A stretch of 64,000 nucleotides of DNA, taken from Dipteris shenzhenensis. Taxonomy: Eukaryota; Polypodiophyta; Polypodiopsida; Gleicheniales. The notes beneath the pieces were generated by a model. The model worked only from the letters and a program-made list of their open reading frames with translations, did no database searches and was not told the origin of the DNA. Location of the stretch: the NCBI GenBank assembly GCA_047967505.1, contig CM106541.1; one strand, 5' to 3'. Made by a program: the position numbers and the translations under genes. This document shows, piece after piece, positions 1-11,870 of this stretch; position 1 is the stretch's first letter; every line of letters starts with the position of its first letter.

Positions 1-202
1 AGCCGTTTCGTCGAAAAGTTTCAGGCAAAACATTTCAAAATGTTTCAGGCATACACGGTTTCGAAATGTTTCAAGCAGAAACGTTTTGAGACGTTTGTGC
101 AGCTCGAAACGTGTTTTCTGGTGACTTTGGTCTGAAAGCAGTCTTGTACACATCCTTAGCTCAGACTCTGATCACTCTTGAGATCAAATTTCAATCTTGC
201 TA

Positions 203-355
203 AAGGTTGCTAAAGTTTGTGGCCCCATGCAATGTATGTAATAGATAGTTTATCCTAGCCATTGGATATTTTTGTTTGATGGTGATATTATTTAATCCTC
301 GATAATGAATACATAGGCAAAAAGAGTCATCTTTCTTTTTCATTGGAAAAGTCAG
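203..355 (-). pseudogene. Ty3/gypsy reverse transcriptase fragment
   Basis: The minus-strand reading shows the N-terminal block of a gypsy reverse transcriptase. There is a KKKDDSF stretch, then a CIHYRGLNNITIKQ segment (family form C-x-DYR-x-LN), a KYPMARIN segment and LHGATNFS, which normally sits just before the first catalytic aspartate. The aspartate block and everything after it are missing, so this is a truncated relic. It lies just upstream of the methyltransferase exons on the opposite strand and may sit in an intron of that gene. The assignment to gypsy rather than copia rests on this motif order. The rest of the open frame, to about 532, has no recognisable domain. Confidence 0.7.
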
Positions 356-570
356 TTTCAGGTAAGCCATCCCTTGTTTAAGAGAAGCCGACATGCAGTA
401 TATTTCCCGATGTTTTGTTGAAAATTGAGAATTAAACTTTATTCTCGGTGCAGTTTTTAAATTTGTCATGGCAAGTTTAATAACATGGTGTGGAAGGCTT
501 TGAAGACTAGGAAGATTTGAACAGCGAGGCATTAAGAGTGAACTAAGTCTCGTTCATTTTATAACTGAAG

Positions 571-1146
571 GGCGGCATATTGGTGCTAGAACCCCAACCT
601 TGGAAATCATACAAGAACAAATGCCATGTCTCTGAGGTATTATCACTTTGTACTGCTCTATAACATAAATTGAACCCATGCCTTATTCATGCAATCTCGT
701 CAATTCCCTTGTACTGTTTGAATGTTAAAGAAGTTTGATCATGTCACAAGGGTATGCAGAGGGCCTCTGCTGCCACAAGGTTTGGCGTCTGATAAGCTTT
801 CTAGAACTAGTTTCCATTTCTGCATGCTAATGAACCTTGTTTGACCATGGTAAAGGTGATTAGCAAAAATTTTAAAGAGATAGAACTACGCCCAAAACAT
901 TTCCGGGAGCTGCTTTTGGAGAAGGTATGAATGTGTGAGCCATTCCTGTTACTTTGATGCTTTCTCTAGGCAGAATCTGTACTAGGAAAATGTTCAATAT
1001 GGGGACAATATGAGGTATTATGTTAGATGTGGTAACTCGGTGATCACCATTTGCAGGTTGGATACCGCTCAATGGAAAGCATTACAGAAGTAATTACTGA
1101 CAGCAATGCCGGGTTCAGTCGTCCTATATTTCTTCTTCACACTTAA
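571..1146 (+). CDS. Bin3/MePCE-type RNA methyltransferase, last three exons (partial)
   Basis: Three spliced blocks join in phase 0 and match the C-terminal half of the Bin3 domain, found in 7SK/snRNA gamma-phosphate capping methyltransferases (MePCE, BCDIN3) and their plant homologues. Exon 571-636 reads GGILVLEPQPWKSY, the post-SAM-site motif, and ends at a GT donor at 637. Exon 856-924 reads FKEIELRPKHFRELLLEK, with a GT donor at 925. Exon 1057-1146 follows TTGCAG and reads VGYRS...GFSRPIFLL, then TAA. Every junction has GT/AG. The SAM-binding N-terminal half is not visible and would lie left of the window or be lost. The three exons are intact, so this could be the end of a live gene or a fragment. 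The family predicts S-adenosylmethionine-dependent RNA 5'-end methylation in the nucleus. Confidence 0.78.
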
Positions 1147-1640
1147 TTTTAATCAGCATTCAATCATGTTATCTGCTTAGGCCTCTACGCAATGCCTCTT
1201 TCAGGAGAGTAGCAGAGAGCCGCTACCCACATCCCGAAATATTGTTGTTTAGTGCACAAAAGTACATGCATATGCCTGAAGTAGCTCTGCAAACAACAGA
1301 AGGGCCAGAATCTTTACTAATAAAATGTTCAATATGGGGACAATATCAGGTATTATGTTAGATGTGGTAACTCGGTGATCACCATTTGCAGGTTGGATAC
1401 CGCTCAATGAAAAGCATTACAGAAGTAATTACTGACAGCAATGCAGGGTTCAGTCGTCCTATATTTCTTCTTCACACTTAATTTTAATCAGCATTCAATC
1501 ATGTTATCTTCTTAGGCCTCTGTGCAATGCCTCTTTCAGGAGAGTAGCAGAGAGCCGCTACCCACATCCCGAAATATCGTTGTGTAGTGCACAAAAGTAC
1601 ATGCATATGCCTGAAGTAGCTCTGCAAACAACGGAAGGGG
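971..1640 (+). repeat. 335-bp tandem duplication carrying the terminal exon
   Basis: The block beginning CAGAATCT at 971 recurs from 1306 with a constant 335-bp offset, and the copies are nearly identical. Each unit contains the end of the intron, the TTGCAG acceptor, the complete last coding exon of the methyltransferase and its 3' flank. The duplication looks segmental and local rather than transposon-mediated: no target duplication or terminal repeat is visible at its edges. Confidence 0.9.
1392..1481 (+). pseudogene. Duplicated last exon of the Bin3-type methyltransferase
   Basis: This is the second copy of the terminal exon, with its own TTGCAG acceptor, the same reading frame and the same TAA stop. 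It differs at one residue (Met-Lys in place of Met-Glu in the VGYRSM segment). It lies downstream of the first copy's stop codon, so it could be used only by exon skipping as an alternative last exon. Whether it is ever spliced cannot be seen here. The likeliest state is a dead duplicate. Confidence 0.75.
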
Positions 1641-2650
1641 TACAGAGAAAGGCCTTGATAACTTCCTTTTAATAAAAGATTTGTTATTGTTGAGGTAAGT
1701 TCTGATTTGTAAATTGTAATGATTTTCACTCAAATCTCTTCAATGCGTCTCACAAATGTCTCACAACTATGCTGGATTGCTGGCTGCAACTACTGTCAAT
1801 GGCATAGTCGTCTGCCATCATGCACAGCATAGTTTTGCTCGGCACTTTAGTGTCAGATGGCATGTCACAATGTGTCACATTGGGACATGGACTCATATCT
1901 AGTATGATATCATGTCTTGTAACATGTTCACACGTGATCAGTATGATTTGTTTTGATTTTAGCTGCTGCCAAACCCCCAGATGGGCAGGGGGTAGTTGTT
2001 GTGCCACAAATGGTTAGGGGATTAAGCCTCAAATAGCCCTGTAATTAGCTGGTTAGCTGGCAGACTAGGTCTCCTGATTGGGCTGGCTAATTCGGCCATG
2101 TCCTAGCCCTGTGTGGAACTGGCTGATCTGTCTGAATTATACACCTACTGGTCTTGCTGATAGTGCATGCGGGTGCACCTTCCCTCTAGATATGGAAGCC
2201 CTAGTCAAGCTGGATCTGGTGGTGTTGCCCTCTCCTGGGTCGGGTCTATGAGCAGATCTATCCTGGCTATGCAATGACATGCATCCAAGTGTGCTCACTA
2301 TTGCATAGAATTGTACTGTGTGATTTATCTGGGCTCTCTTCTCATCCCTCATCTTTTGAAGTTTTTGATGAACATACCCAACATCCTCTCAATGGGATCT
2401 GATCTAGAAACCAAAGGAATGACTTTCATGCTACATCTTTGAGATGGCCTTCATGTGGTGGACTTTCGAACTCTGCGTAATTTGGAAAAATCACGTGAAA
2501 CTGAGTTGCCAGATGAGTCATCTATGCTCTTGAATACACTTGGATCTCCCACAAATGATGGTAAGAACTGTGATCACTGAGCTGTAGCTGATGCTACGAA
2601 ATTTTCAAATTTCACCGAGAAGAGCCAAAGGACTGGAGGCTTGTATGCCT

Positions 2651-2866
2651 CTGCTACCTTGGTGTTGCTTGTCATCCATCTGTTATGACTGGTCCTCCTG
2701 ACGGCATGAGATATTGATGACTGGTGTGACTGGTATGACTGGTCCTCCCAACAGATGGGAGGACCAGTCATCCATTCGGTATGACTGGCCCTCCCATCTG
2801 GTATCACTGGTCCTCTGCTACCTTGGTGTTGCTTGTCATTCATCTGGTATTACTGGTTCTCCCGGC
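2651..2866. repeat. Short repeated module with a near-perfect hairpin
   Basis: A CTGCTACCTTGGTG segment at 2651 recurs at 2815 (offset 164) and is followed both times by a degenerate GGT-CCTCC motif. Between the two copies lies a perfect inverted repeat: a 16-bp arm at 2735-2750, a 5-nt loop at 2751-2755 and the matching arm at 2756-2771. No coding potential is evident. The module could be a foldback relic. Confidence 0.7.
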
Positions 2867-2895
2867 AGCTTGAGGCTGCCAATGTTGGACACATG

Positions 2896-2944
2896 GGGGG
2901 GGGGGGCGGGGGGGGGGAGGGGGGGAGAGAGAGAGAGAGAGAGA
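2896..2944. repeat. Poly-G run followed by (GA)n microsatellite
   Basis: A run of guanines broken by single C and A bases passes directly into a GA dinucleotide repeat. It is simple-sequence DNA without coding meaning. Confidence 0.9.
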
Positions 2945-3849
2945 TAGATTAACATCTGCAAAAGGCCAAAAAGGCCAAAATAAACTGAGGGTTTTAGACT
3001 CCTTGGTTGTCTTTCAAGTGGCAAGCATGTGCAACCTAAGCTTCACATGCACCAGTCTAGAATCCCGAGAGTCTTGATGCCTCTAATGCATGTCAGATAT
3101 GAGCCTCTGATGTCCTCTGCACTTTGTTGGGATTGAGCCCATGGGTGTCGTGAGGCTGGTCGACGTAGTGATGCTACAATGATCATGGCAGGTACTCCCC
3201 AGACCTAAGGTCAATATCCTACTCGTCTTATGTCTTTGAATAGTGGGCTTAGTGTCTCATGCTCTGTGGTGCCCAATGAGTGTATCCTTCTCCCTTGTGA
3301 AGAAGTCTGTGAATGATCTGCTATTGGGTCGGTGGATCTCAGGAGTGCTTGTTGGTATTTGGTAACCTCTGATACAAAGAGTGCCACACATTTGTGGTCC
3401 ATCTCATTAGCACATGCATGTCTGTCTCCACCTCCTGCGTGTCACTAGAGTGCATAATGTTGAGTCTAACCAATGCCATATTGCCTCTATCTCTCATCTT
3501 GCGTGATTTGGAATTAGTGAGGACGTCCGAGGCTACCCATACGGTGTGTCCAAGATGGGTCTAAAGCTATGCAGGTGATTGGATGATCCATCATACATGG
3601 CACCAGCGATACCCATGTCCACTGAATGTACATCCTTGATGACTAGTGGATCTCATACTGCGTTAGATGTAAGAAAGGTGCATCCAAGGACTACTAGTAT
3701 GTGGAGAATGTGAAACCTATTTGCTTTTATATTTCAAAAGCAGTCCCCAAGTAAGGGACATGCAGCTACAACATCAGAAGATCTTATTATATGACAAGAA
3801 AACAGGATAATGACGATTACGAGCACACAGATAGTCGAAGAACGACAGC

Positions 3850-5830
3850 TGTAAAGATGCCCGGAAGAAGGGATACTTGGCAAGGGACGGATCACTGAGA
3901 CCCTATGGTTTCGGTCCTTCCATAGAGTCCATAGTGCCCTGTGCCCTATAACGAACCCAAGTAAAGAGAAGGTCATAACCCTACCTGATAGGATGGACCC
4001 CAAACAACCATAATAGCTTGCCAAAGCAAGCATTGTGTGAAGATGCTGCTATAGAAAAAACAAGAAGTCACGACATTCAGGGCAATGCCAAAATAGATGT
4101 GGCATAGACTCTCGCAGGAATAGGCATCGACTACAAGTAGCAAGAGCAATACGTTAGCGTGCCAAGATCTGTGCAAATGGAAGAACCCCAAGCATCTCTC
4201 CATAAGAAAATCTATTGACGAAGGGGAGGTTTGCAGGTGCAAATTTGTTGTAACCTTTTCGTCTACCATCGAGAAGTATGAGTTGTAGGCTAGATTCGAT
4301 TTGCATGAAGAGAAACCATGAAGGAGGCAACAAAAGCTTTCATAATTTTGCAATCGTGACATCAGCCAACATTAGCATCATTCGAGGGAAGAGCCTACTC
4401 CTTGAGGTGATGTATAATCTGAAGGCGAGGCATTGATTGAAAGCCATGAAGGACTTGTGACAATGTGCCTAAGGGATCTATAATGCTGTCCCAAGCCAAA
4501 CTATATGAGAGTTGCAAGAATAGATAACACCATACCAGCATCATCAAGCACATCACCCACAATCTCTCTTTGGACCAAATAAAATAAGAGTGCATGGCTC
4601 CTCTGTGACAAACACCTTTGACTAGTGAAAGCACTCAACACACAAAGTGTTTCCATCAAGAGCATCCCCACCATTCTATTTAAGATGAGCAAGTATGTGC
4701 TTCTGTGGACAAAGCATGTGAGATGTCCTAGGAGAAATTCTCAATGAGTAGGTTGCTAGTGACAAAATGCGAAAGCAAGTGTTGCATCATGTAAGCCCAT
4801 GGTTGATCACCTTGCATAAACTGAAACATCATTTTTTCCTTATGTGCTAGAATGTTATATGAACATTTAGAATATTCAATCCCCCATCCATATTTGGCGA
4901 GCAAAGATGATCCATAGAAAGCAACCTGAGGGCTTTACGGCTATGATGAGATCGCCATAAAAGCTCCATGACAGAACAAGAGATGGCAAACATCATCAAA
5001 GGCAAATAAAACTGTATATAGGCAATTCTAGGTAGCCAACTTTCAATATTTCAATTTCTTTTTCAGCTTGGTGAGCATTGTTCATCCCAAAAGGTAATAG
5101 AGATGATGCACAAGCTCTGTAGATAAAACAAAATTTCAGGTGGCAAAATATGATACCAATATTTGACATGCAATGGAATAAGCTTACATGCTTGGAAGTT
5201 CAATTTGCAAGGTAGTTGTTATGCAACATATAAAGCTAGAGCATGCATAAGGCGTGAAAGATCTCTCTCAATGTTTTGGGAGTGAGTGGAGTCATCAGCA
5301 TAAGCTTGTGCAATTAACAATCTTCTTTCATGTATCTCTAACTCATGCAATACACTTGTAGCTACTAAGTGATCCATGTATTGAAGCATTGAATGAGTAG
5401 CTATTACATATAACAATGTGCTAAGAAGTTGCCTTGACATATTGGACAAGAAAGAGACCATTCATTAGTGAGATCACTAATGAGAATACCGACAACTTTA
5501 TTAGCTTGATACAACCAATATTGGATATGTTGCATTTTTCCCCCAAGTCCCATGATCAAATAGTCTATGGGATGAAATCTCATTGTGCGGTATCAAACGC
5601 TTTAAATTCACTTGCAATTAGAGAACATCTTTCTTTGCATATTCAATCCCAACATAGGCATTGGCAATATTATCTATAATATGTCTACGGGAAATGAAAC
5701 CATGTTGGGCAAGGGGTAAATGCTCATGCAAGGAACCTTTGATGTGGCTCACGTTCATCTTAGTAATCAGCTTGTATATGACAAGCATAAGTGTGATGGG
5801 TCTCCAATATGTAAAGGATTCACACAACTA
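3850..5830 (-). mobile_element. Degenerate LINE (non-LTR retrotransposon), minus strand
   Basis: Reading leftwards on the minus strand, scattered blocks follow the order of a plant LINE ORF2. There is a WRPITLMLVIYKLITK block near 5790 (family form NWRPI-L), a QHGFISRRHIIDNI block near 5700, and the catalytic YADD at 5291-5302 followed by a helix-rich thumb segment. Next comes a HLCSPNMDGGL block near 4900, then a CHIYFG block and an ALWTLWKDRN block towards 3900, resembling the C-terminal zinc-binding region. Frameshifts and stops separate almost all blocks, so it is long dead. No endonuclease domain, poly(A) tail or target duplication could be placed, so both ends are approximate. Confidence 0.65.
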
Positions 5831-7329
5831 CTTCTAATCAATCATTTTTTCCAACTACTTGGCATTTGTTGGGATTCCCAAGCATGATTGAATCATACAT
5901 AGTAGAAACATGCCTAAATTGTTTAGTATCTTTAACCTATTGGAGAGAGGAGTTGCCACGTGTCAGCATTCTAGGATGTTAGATGTTAGAAGAGAAAAGA
6001 GAAGAGACGATTGACGTTTGCAATTCAAATCTGCATGCATTTAGGAACTATAATTCTCATCGTTGAGATGAGACGCTTTGTTTGTGTTCTATGTCGATTC
6101 TCATGTTGTTGTGCCGCAAAGCTGCTCCAACCAGTTCGACCCTGCTTCCTCCTGCACTGGCAATGCATCAACCTTCGTCTCTCTCCGTTATGATGCTCTT
6201 GCTTTCATCGTGGTATTTAGCGCATAATACTTGATAACATTTCTCCATCTCCGGAGGGTGTCCAAAAGCCGACCCTCAAGATGCACAGCTTCGTATAGAT
6301 ACCTTGGCACTACCACGAGCAGCAGACATTGCATTGAAGACGATGTACTCATTTTTAGCATGGACGTATCGTTTCAAGTCTGGAGGCGTGTTTTTGAGCT
6401 GTGTGTTGAAAGAGGAAAATAAACTGCGCAGAGTAGGCCACGTTTGAAGGATAGTCTCCAGAATACAGAAGGAGGGGTGTGTGGAGATAGCAGCCTTGCT
6501 CCATATTGGCCGCAATGATGTGATTATCGATGCAATTACAAGTATACCAAACGCTAGGAGAGTGGTTTTATATTTTTGTAACGCTTGCGTTTAAATCTAG
6601 CAGAGCTAGCAGCCATTAAGAAGGTAACTACAGAAGACGGGTTCCAGAAGGGAGAATCAACAGAATAAAAGGACTCCATTGCGCGAATCTAATGCAGGCG
6701 GAGTGCCAAGTAGAGTTGAGGAGGGTGAATCGGATATAAGCGGACAATGTTTTTTAGGGTATGTTCATGAGATAAAGGGAGACAGTAGATGGTCCTGGAG
6801 GGACAGGAAAACGCCAGGAAAACATGAATCTAGGTTGGTGACAGTTAGCAGAAGGGGGCGCGAAGTATGGAAACGAGGAGTGCGAGTAAGCAGTGTGAGG
6901 ATGAGTATATGAAAGCAAAGAAATTGGAAAACAATCTGGTGAAATGGAGCAAATCAGTAAAGATTCCCGATAGCCTTTTAGAGTCAAGGTGTTCTCCGAA
7001 AGTATCAATAAAAATAGTATCGATTTAGAACTCCATCAATGATGATACAGTGTTGGAAGCTTCATCAGCGTAGCTGCTGGATGCTGAACGTAGATGCTAC
7101 CTTCTTCAATATTTGCTCAAGCTACGAATTAGCTACGTATGACTATTGATGAATAGGTCCAGCTACCATCCACCTCAGCAAATATTTTCATTTTGCCTAA
7201 ATAAAAAATCACCAGCGTCCTCGAAGCTAGCCACAATTGTTCATAGACACAAGCTTGATGAGATTACAAAAGTGCAATATTGCATAAAGGAAAAACCAAA
7301 TTGTACGTAGTTGAATTTCAACAAACATT
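5831..7329. other. No supported gene
   Basis: I see no reading frame with a recognisable domain, no RNA gene and no transposon terminus in this stretch. A CACGTG G-box-like hexamer occurs near 5957, but with no gene placed downstream it has no supported role. Confidence 0.5.
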
Positions 7330-9505
7330 CATGCAGATGTCAAACTCGAATCCATACTCTGCCTCTTAGAAATCGTGCTTAGGCTTCCCTCTGTGGTGAG
7401 GCACAAGACTCTCCGTCCCTCTTACAGTGCGGGTTCTACCAAATCTCCTCACCTTGCATTGCAATTGAGGAGCGTGTTTCCATGTTCTTAGAAGGCCTGC
7501 AACAACCTCATCCAAAACAATCATCCGCGTTGCATGCCACCACCTACCATAATACTAAAAGTAATTGCAAGCCTAGCTTGTGTTTCGAACTTTGCCAAAT
7601 CTATTACACAATTGCTAAGCAGTATCTTGCACGGGGGTATCATTCGCATCGTGTCCCCATTCTGCGATGCTAATATCATCCTTCGTGAAGTCATCCAACG
7701 AGGTGGCCCTATGCTCCTTACCTTGGTGCACGTACATCATTACATGCATCACATGGACCTACATATAAACATACATGAACAAATCAGAATGTGTAACATA
7801 TGCATCATGTCTTCAAACACCCTTTCATAATTAGAGCACGTACCTCTCTCTTTCCCTCCACACATATTGTGGTTTCTGAGTGCACCACCTGCGAGAAAAA
7901 AAACACCCACTTCTGGCATTCTGTTTCTTCATGCAGATGCATATCCTCCTTGATCTTTATGAGAAAGACCTCCAATCCTTTTATTGTCCCTATGAATATA
8001 AGGACACCATTGTCTACAAGCACTCAATCTGCAAGAACGAATGCGTTGCAAGCATTCTGTCCAAACTGTTTCACCATTAAACGATATCCCCTAGTCCAAA
8101 TATTGGCGATGCATCAGGGAGGCGAACCACCATGATTTTGCATGAGCTATCTATGCTCTGACCATCTACCTCTAAACACTTTTCGTGGTTTAGATCCTCC
8201 AGAGACTCCAATAACTAGTTGAAGTTCCGTAATTTCGCTCGTTCCGTAGCGAACTTCTTGCTTGGAATGGATTGCATATAATAACCTGTCATTTCGGTAG
8301 AATATGCTCGGTGGATGTCTCCATGCGCATAGACATCTCACATGCAACATCAAGATGCCTCTCTCAGACCTCCTTGCCCTTAGCTGTGTTCAAGAAACTC
8401 ACAGTTACAAGTGCCTCAACAATGGATTATGGATTTGCATGGATCTTGTTGCTTCTAGACCCTACTTACAAGTGGATTGTTTGCTCTTGGCAGGTCCTCC
8501 TCGTTCTCTTGGCATCCACCTGATGCTTGTATGTTTGCAGTTATGGCGACATCAATTGTGGTTGCAGCAGCTAATGATAATTATATTTTAGAATGTTGTT
8601 TAGGAAAAAAATTAAAAAACAAAGGAGCATGCTACTTGCATGTTTGGGTTGGATGTTTGGACGTAGTTGTACCCCCACCCGCACTGGTGGATTGAGGGTC
8701 AACTCGTAGTGCCCACTTGACTACTTTGTGTGGGTAATTCATCAAGCGCCTGCCTTGCTGCGTCTCGGAATTCTGCCACACGAAGCTCCTTTTTACCTTG
8801 ATCTCCGCATTGAGCTTTTTCCCCTACAGCTCCTGTTCGGGTGCTTCCAACTTGTGCAACCAGTGGCTCCATTTTTGTAGAAGCTAATACATTGCCAAGA
8901 ATCCAAGAATAGCGGGCATTTCTTGTGCACTTCCTCCGCCCGCTTTTGATCCAACTGGAGCTCCTCATACATTGATGCGTTTGGATCATGTATCATGGCC
9001 CAATCCTCGCACTTGCTTGACAAATGGCTCAAGCCCGGTTTGCCACTTCTTGAAACATGAAACTAGCACATCTAAAAGACCAAGCCCGCCAGGTTAGTCT
9101 CTCCAATATGAAACACATATACATTTCACAAAAAAACGTGTGTCATGAAAGCATACCGATACACATGCCTCCAACTTGCGAGCTTTGCGCCTTCCTGGGC
9201 TATCAAGGTAGTATCAGGCTTGAAATTTTTATGGACGTGCATGAAGAGGTGCTCCCTGTGTTTGCACTTGGTTTCTTGCATGTGTCTGAAGAACTTATTC
9301 TCATCGCACTCAATTGAGTAGAAATTTCTCTAGCGCAAATGTGGAGTCCAGCTTCATGCATTTTGGACCACAGTGTCTCTCGTCTCAGCCAGGTCCTAAA
9401 AACCACACCTCCATTTGTAGAAAAGCACCCAAAACAACTGTTCATGAATTGAGCAATGACAACATGATTCAAACACAATGCAGCCTATTCATCGTGCGTT
9501 TAGGG
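7330..9505 (-). other. Unidentified older repeat or gene remnant, left part
   Basis: Fragmentary minus-strand frames at about 8699-8989, 8793-9032 and 9203-9478 read like pieces of one multi-exon protein of mixed composition, but I do not recognise the family. Because copia-A inserted cleanly at 9506 with a TAGGG duplication, this segment was once contiguous with the DNA starting at 15407. A plant DNA-transposon protein is possible but unproven. Confidence 0.35.
9501..9505. repeat. Target-site duplication TAGGG, left copy (copia-A)
   Basis: The five bases before the left LTR match the five bases after the right LTR at 15407-15411. A 5-bp duplication is the expected product of a copia integrase. 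Confidence 0.9.
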
Positions 9506-9676
9506 TGTGGGGGTTAAAGGTCACTGTGCCTTTACCCCAGTTATGTACAATACTCAAACACATATATAAATGAATGAAAAAGAAGATTAGGGTGGTTCTG
9601 CACCCACCAAAACTTGTGTGGCTCTCTGTTTCTCTCTCTCCCTCTTCCGTTCTTGCTTCCGTTGAGAGCACTCTCA
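9506..9676 (+). repeat. copia-A left (5') LTR, 171 bp
   Basis: It starts TGTGGGGGTT and ends GCACTCTCA, the expected TG...CA form. It is short for a plant copia LTR. A TATA-like TATATAAA at 9563-9570 is the likely promoter core, and a pyrimidine-rich CT tract fills the 3' third. Confidence 0.92.
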
Positions 9677-9678
9677 AC

Positions 9679-9690
9679 TGGTATCAGAGC
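9679..9690 (+). promoter_or_regulatory. copia-A primer-binding site (initiator Met tRNA)
   Basis: TGGTATCAGAGC lies two bases after the LTR end. This is the standard plant copia site, complementary to the 3' end of the initiator methionine tRNA that primes minus-strand DNA synthesis. Confidence 0.92.
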
Positions 9691-11114
9691 CCGGGTGATC
9701 TAGCTGAGCATGCGTGAATGCTTGAAGCTCAGCAGCTCTGTGGGAGGAAGGAGAAGCTCTGTGGGAAGCTTTGTGGGTGACTTTACTTGCATCCGAGTGT
9801 GCAGAGACCTTGGAGGAACCTTTGGAAAAGTTACTTTGGTTTTGCGAAGTGGTTTTGAGAGCCTGTTAAGTGTTTTCAAAGAAAAAGTCATTTTTTGAGC
9901 TTTTCCCTATTCCGTTCGATGACAGAGACTCCATATTGACTTGTAGAGGCAACTATTGCTTGCTTTTGGTGTCCACTTCACTTCAGGAGCTTGGAAACAC
10001 CTTCATTCTTGAATCTAGGATCATTTCATTGGATTTCTGACTCATTGTGTCAATTCTTGCGTTTTTTGCCCGGGTGTTGGAACTCAAGTTTGGAGCAACC
10101 ATTTGCAGATCTATCAGTTCCGGTGGACTCACGAGGTCCTAAAACTTCTATGTTGCTCATCATTCGCACTTCGGTGGAGTTTACAAACAACTCTATTTCC
10201 AAAAACGTTTTTCAGTCTGTGTGTTGGACCCAGTAATTGAGACCACGGTTTTCAAAACCGTCTGTCCCATTGCGTTCCGGACGCCCAAAAACCTCTACCT
10301 GTCAGTTCTTGCGCGATTCGGTGGAGGATTTTCAGAGTTATAGATCTCTGTGTATTCGATTTCGTCTCTCTGTTATGCATTTTTCATTCTAAGGTTTTGA
10401 AACCTTAGATTTATGCCACATGGCAGTTGATAAGTGTTGACTCCCATTTCTCACTATCGGTTGGGATTTCGGAGTTCTGGCAGAAGAGAGATATCTGCAG
10501 ATTTTCTTGCTGAGTCCGATTATGCAATGGCGCCCATGTTTTGAGGCATCTCAGGTTCTATTTTCAATAGCGGTCATTACTGTGGGACTATGATTTCTTG
10601 AGCATACCTTATGCAGATCACTCTGGTTGCAGTTTGAGCAGTGTGCGCTCATTCGTGGTATGCATTGGGTTGCAGTGGATGATTTATAGGCCATTTGGAT
10701 GCATTACGGTCCTTATTGGATGCGCTGATAGGCCCAAATTGCCTTGTGGGATGCTATTTTTTATGGACGCTTTGCACATGGATGTTATTTTATGCTGAGG
10801 GACAGCTTTGACACATTGCAGGTGATGCACTGATAGTGCTATGCTCTCTTGGATGAGATATTATTGATGCATATGCCAGTGAACGGTGTTTATGCTTGAG
10901 TCATTTGGCACTTATTGGCATTTTCTTTTGGGCCAGATTTGCTCATATGGATGCATAGTATATGCACATGAGTCAGATGCATCTTTTGATGCTTTGAGCT
11001 TTGAGGTTTGGTGATATTTCACTCTATTGTGGCATACACATTTGGGTGCACCTGGTATTTGGTGTGATTCTCTCTTGTAGGTACTAGCATTTGGGATTTT
11101 GTTTCATTTGCATC
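9691..11114 (+). other. copia-A untranslated leader
   Basis: About 1.4 kb separate the primer site from the gag start without a convincing coding frame. The distal half is rich in short TGCAT/GGATGC-like words but shows no clear tandem unit. A leader this long is notable beside a 171-bp LTR; packaging and translation-control signals would be expected here. Confidence 0.6.
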
Positions 11115-11870
11115 ATGGCATCCTCTTCCATGTCTGAAAAGGAGTTTTTCAGCATTAAAGAGTTTGATGGGACAAACTTTTCTTTGTGGAAAGAACAAAT
11201 AAGGGATGTGCTTATTCAAAAGAAGCAGATTAAACCCTTGGCAGGGATTGAAGCTAAGCTTGCAAATATGTCTGAGGATTACTGGAATGAGTTGGATGCA
11301 TTAGCAAAGTATACTATTAGACTTCATCTTGCAGAGTCAGTTTATTTCACAGTAGTAAATGAGTAGACTACGGAAGATTTGTGGAAGAAACTGTGTGCCA
11401 CTTATGAGAAGGAAACTGCCTCTAATAAAGTTTATCTCATGAAGAGGTTATTTGAGCTGCAGATGAAGGAAGGGGTCTCCATTGCTTCTGACTTGAATGA
11501 ATTCAATATTATATTTAGCCAGCTTCAAGCTCAAAAGATGAATTTTGATGTGGAGACTAAGGCAATATTTCTCTTATGTTCATTGCCATCCTCATGGGAT
11601 ACCTTACGTACAGCTGTCAATAACTCTGCACCTAGTGGAGTACTGAAATTTGATGATGTTGTGGGTAGCTTGTTGGCCGAGGAGATTAGACGGAAGTCTA
11701 TGGACGGCAGCAAGCACAGGATGCAGCCTTAAATGTGCAAAGGGGCAGATCACAGTTCAGGGGGAAGTCCTAAGAAAGAGGGAAGTCTTGTAGCAAATCC
11801 AGGGCACGGAACATTGAGTGTTACCACTGTGGCAAGAAGGGCCATATGAAAAAGGATTGCTACAAGTTGA
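11115..11870 (+). pseudogene. copia-A gag (broken)
   Basis: This encodes the capsid precursor that packages element RNA. It starts MASSSMSEKEFF at 11115 and continues through the typical copia gag fold (FDGTNFSLWKEQIRDVL; later LMKRLFELQMKEG and LCSLPSSWDTL). It ends in a CCHC knuckle, CYHCGKKGHMKKDC, near 11820-11862. It is broken by a TAG at 11364-11366, by a frameshift near 11700 (the frame that continues is the one reading GRQQAQDAALN), and by a TAA near 11780. The stops are consistent with C-to-T changes at glutamine codons. Confidence 0.85.

Noticed and set aside
2137-2352. Small minus-strand frame
   Set aside because: No domain and no codon or splice support; such frames occur by chance at this length.
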